From contig SSTB01000111.1 of assembly GCA_009469665.1 (NCBI GenBank), positions 1-7,262 of the forward strand: a stretch of 7,262 nt of DNA, written 5' to 3'. This document shows positions 6,281-7,262 of this stretch, piece by piece. This DNA comes from Azonexaceae bacterium. Lineage in GTDB: Bacteria; Pseudomonadota; Gammaproteobacteria; Burkholderiales; Rhodocyclaceae. A model generated the notes under the pieces. It was not told the origin of the DNA. It ran no database searches and was given only the letters and a program-made list of their open reading frames with translations. Position 1 is the stretch's first letter, and every line of letters begins with the position of its first letter. A program made the position numbers and the translations under genes.

Positions 6281-7198
6281 ATGACTGCACCGCTGAATGC
6301 TCCCGATTACGTCAAACACGAAGGCCTCAAGAAATGGGTGGCGGAAATCGCTGCCCTGACCCAGCCGGACCGCATCTACTGGGCCGACGGTTCCCAGGAG
6401 GAGTATGACCGCCTGTGCGCCGAAATGGTACAAGCCGGCACCCTCATCAAGCTGAACGAACAGAAGCGCCCCAACTCCTACCTGGCCTTCTCCGACCCCT
6501 CCGACGTCGCCCGCGTCGAAGACCGCACCTACATCTGCTCCGCCAAGAAGGAAGACGCCGGCCCCACCAACAACTGGGAAGACCCGGCCAAGATGCGTGA
6601 AACCCTCTCCGGCCTGTTCAAGGGCTGCATGAAGGGCCGCACCCTCTACGTCATTCCCTTCTCCATGGGTCCCCTCGGTTCCCCCATCGCTCACATCGGC
6701 GTCGAGCTCTCCGACTCCGCCTACGTGGTGGTCAATATGCGCACCATGACCCGCATGGGTCGCAAGGTCCATGACGTACTGGGCACCGATGGCGAATTCG
6801 TCCCCTGCGTCCATACCGTCGGCGCCCCCCTGGAGCCGGGCCAGAAGGATGTGAAGTGGCCCTGCAACCCCACCGTCAAGTACATCGTGCACTACCCCGA
6901 GACCCGTGAGATCTGGTCCTACGGCTCCGGTTACGGCGGCAACGCCCTCCTCGGCAAGAAGTGCTTCGCCCTGCGCATCGCCTCCACCATGGCCCGCGAC
7001 CAGGGTTGGCTGGCCGAGCACATGCTCATCCTCGGTGTCGAATCCCCCGAGGGCGAGAAGACCTATGTCGCTGCCGCCTTCCCCTCCGCCTGCGGCAAGA
7101 CCAACTTCGCCATGCTGATTCCGCCCAAGACCTTCAACGGTTGGAAGATCACCACCATCGGCGACGAAAGCGCCTGCATCCAGCCCCGCGTCGACTAG
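6281..7198 (+). CDS. pckG: Phosphoenolpyruvate carboxykinase (GTP), interrupted by an in-frame TAG and cut by window edge
   Basis: The cytosolic enzyme converts oxaloacetate + GTP to PEP + CO2 + GDP, the first committed step of gluconeogenesis from C4 acids. The first 305 codons of a family normally about 600 residues long are present. Motifs seen: [13 protein letters not shown] (75-87) with the substrate-binding Arg, [18 protein letters not shown] (215-232) with the paired active-site lysines, EHMLILG with His247, and the P-loop FPSACGKTN (267-275) containing the reactive Cys271 of GTP-type enzymes. The kinase-2 segment, normally GDDIAW, reads GDESAC (294-299), losing the second metal-binding Asp. 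From there residues are atypical until TAG at 7196-7198. Codon use is strongly C-ending, suggesting high expression. The ribosome site is weak (GAGAG-rich stretch about 8 nt before ATG). Gene identity is certain; whether the stop is real is doubtful, since family sequence resumes after it. Confidence 0.93.
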   Translation: MTAPLNAPDYVKHEGLKKWVAEIAALTQPDRIYWADGSQEEYDRLCAEMVQAGTLIKLNEQKRPNSYLAFSDPSDVARVEDRTYICSAKKEDAGPTNNWEDPAKMRETLSGLFKGCMKGRTLYVIPFSMGPLGSPIAHIGVELSDSAYVVVNMRTMTRMGRKVHDVLGTDGEFVPCVHTVGAPLEPGQKDVKWPCNPTVKYIVHYPETREIWSYGSGYGGNALLGKKCFALRIASTMARDQGWLAEHMLILGVESPEGEKTYVAAAFPSACGKTNFAMLIPPKTFNGWKITTIGDESACIQPRVD

Positions 7199-7262
7199 GA
7201 CGCTGTCCCCCGCTTCTCCGCCATCTGCCCGGAAGCCGGCTTCTTCGGAGTCACCCGCAGCA
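7166..7262 (+). other. Degraded continuation of the pckG frame past the TAG
   Basis: Staying in the pckG frame beyond the TAG, the translation reads DAVPRFSAICPEAGFFGVTRS to the window edge. PEAGFFGV is the hallmark segment that follows kinase-2 in GTP-type PEPCKs (usually in the context AINPEAGFFGVAPGT). So the gene continues in frame beyond the stop, with several odd residues (C for N, TRS for APG) and what looks like about four extra codons around the stop. This is either a decaying gene or poor-quality sequence at a contig end. Confidence 0.7.

Noticed and set aside
6263..7021. 252-codon minus-strand frame opposite pckG
   Set aside because: PckG is unmistakable on the plus strand; the antisense frame is a GC-bias shadow.
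1..7262. Novel defence, mobile or CRISPR-like system
   Set aside because: I searched both strands by eye for direct repeats, terminal inverted repeats, transposase or nuclease motifs and tRNA-like structures and found none; the genes are central metabolism, regulation and cell wall.

Overview
This window looks like ordinary chromosomal DNA from a GC-rich proteobacterium, most likely a betaproteobacterium and possibly Rhodocyclales. The lineage is inferred from GC-rich, C/G-ending codon use and from the character of the proteins (a fused malic enzyme-phosphotransacetylase, a GTP-type PEP carboxykinase, and an IclR regulator of a type I recall from betaproteobacteria). No marker gene settles it. 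Both window edges cut through genes, as expected of a whole contig or an arbitrary slice.

Layout. (1) 1-740, minus: the N-terminal 246 residues of a D-2-hydroxyacid dehydrogenase (glycerate dehydrogenase / hydroxypyruvate reductase-like), with its C-terminus off the left edge. (2) 912-1616, minus: a compact 234-residue protein made only of the N-terminal, dinucleotide-binding half of an aldehyde dehydrogenase. (3) 1747-2523, plus: an IclR-family regulator, divergent from the two genes above and probably starting at TTG behind a strong Shine-Dalgarno. (4) 2628-2651: a strong intrinsic terminator between two converging genes. (5) 2680-3648, minus: an exported penicillin-binding protein of the D-Ala-D-Ala endopeptidase (PBP7/PbpG) type. 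(6) 3755-6034, minus: a complete 759-residue malic enzyme fused to a phosphotransacetylase-like domain (MaeB type). (7) 6035-6280: a divergent promoter region with several inverted repeats. (8) 6281-7198, plus: GTP-dependent phosphoenolpyruvate carboxykinase (pckG). It is near-perfect for 295 codons, then turns abnormal and meets an in-frame TAG, although recognisable PEPCK sequence resumes beyond the stop and runs off the right edge.

How the genes work together. MaeB (malate to pyruvate) and PckG (oxaloacetate to PEP) are the two classic exits from C4 dicarboxylic acids to C3 compounds. Their divergent placement around one 246-bp region suggests coordinated control during growth on organic acids. 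The IclR regulator faces the half-ALDH and hydroxyacid dehydrogenase genes, a common layout for a regulator and its local target, though the effector cannot be read from the sequence. PbpG is a cell-wall gene with no evident link to its neighbours.

I see no mobile element, CRISPR array, tRNA, rRNA or defence system. The two points most worth a second look are the stand-alone half-ALDH and the abruptly degraded end of pckG; the latter may be a contig-end artefact rather than biology.
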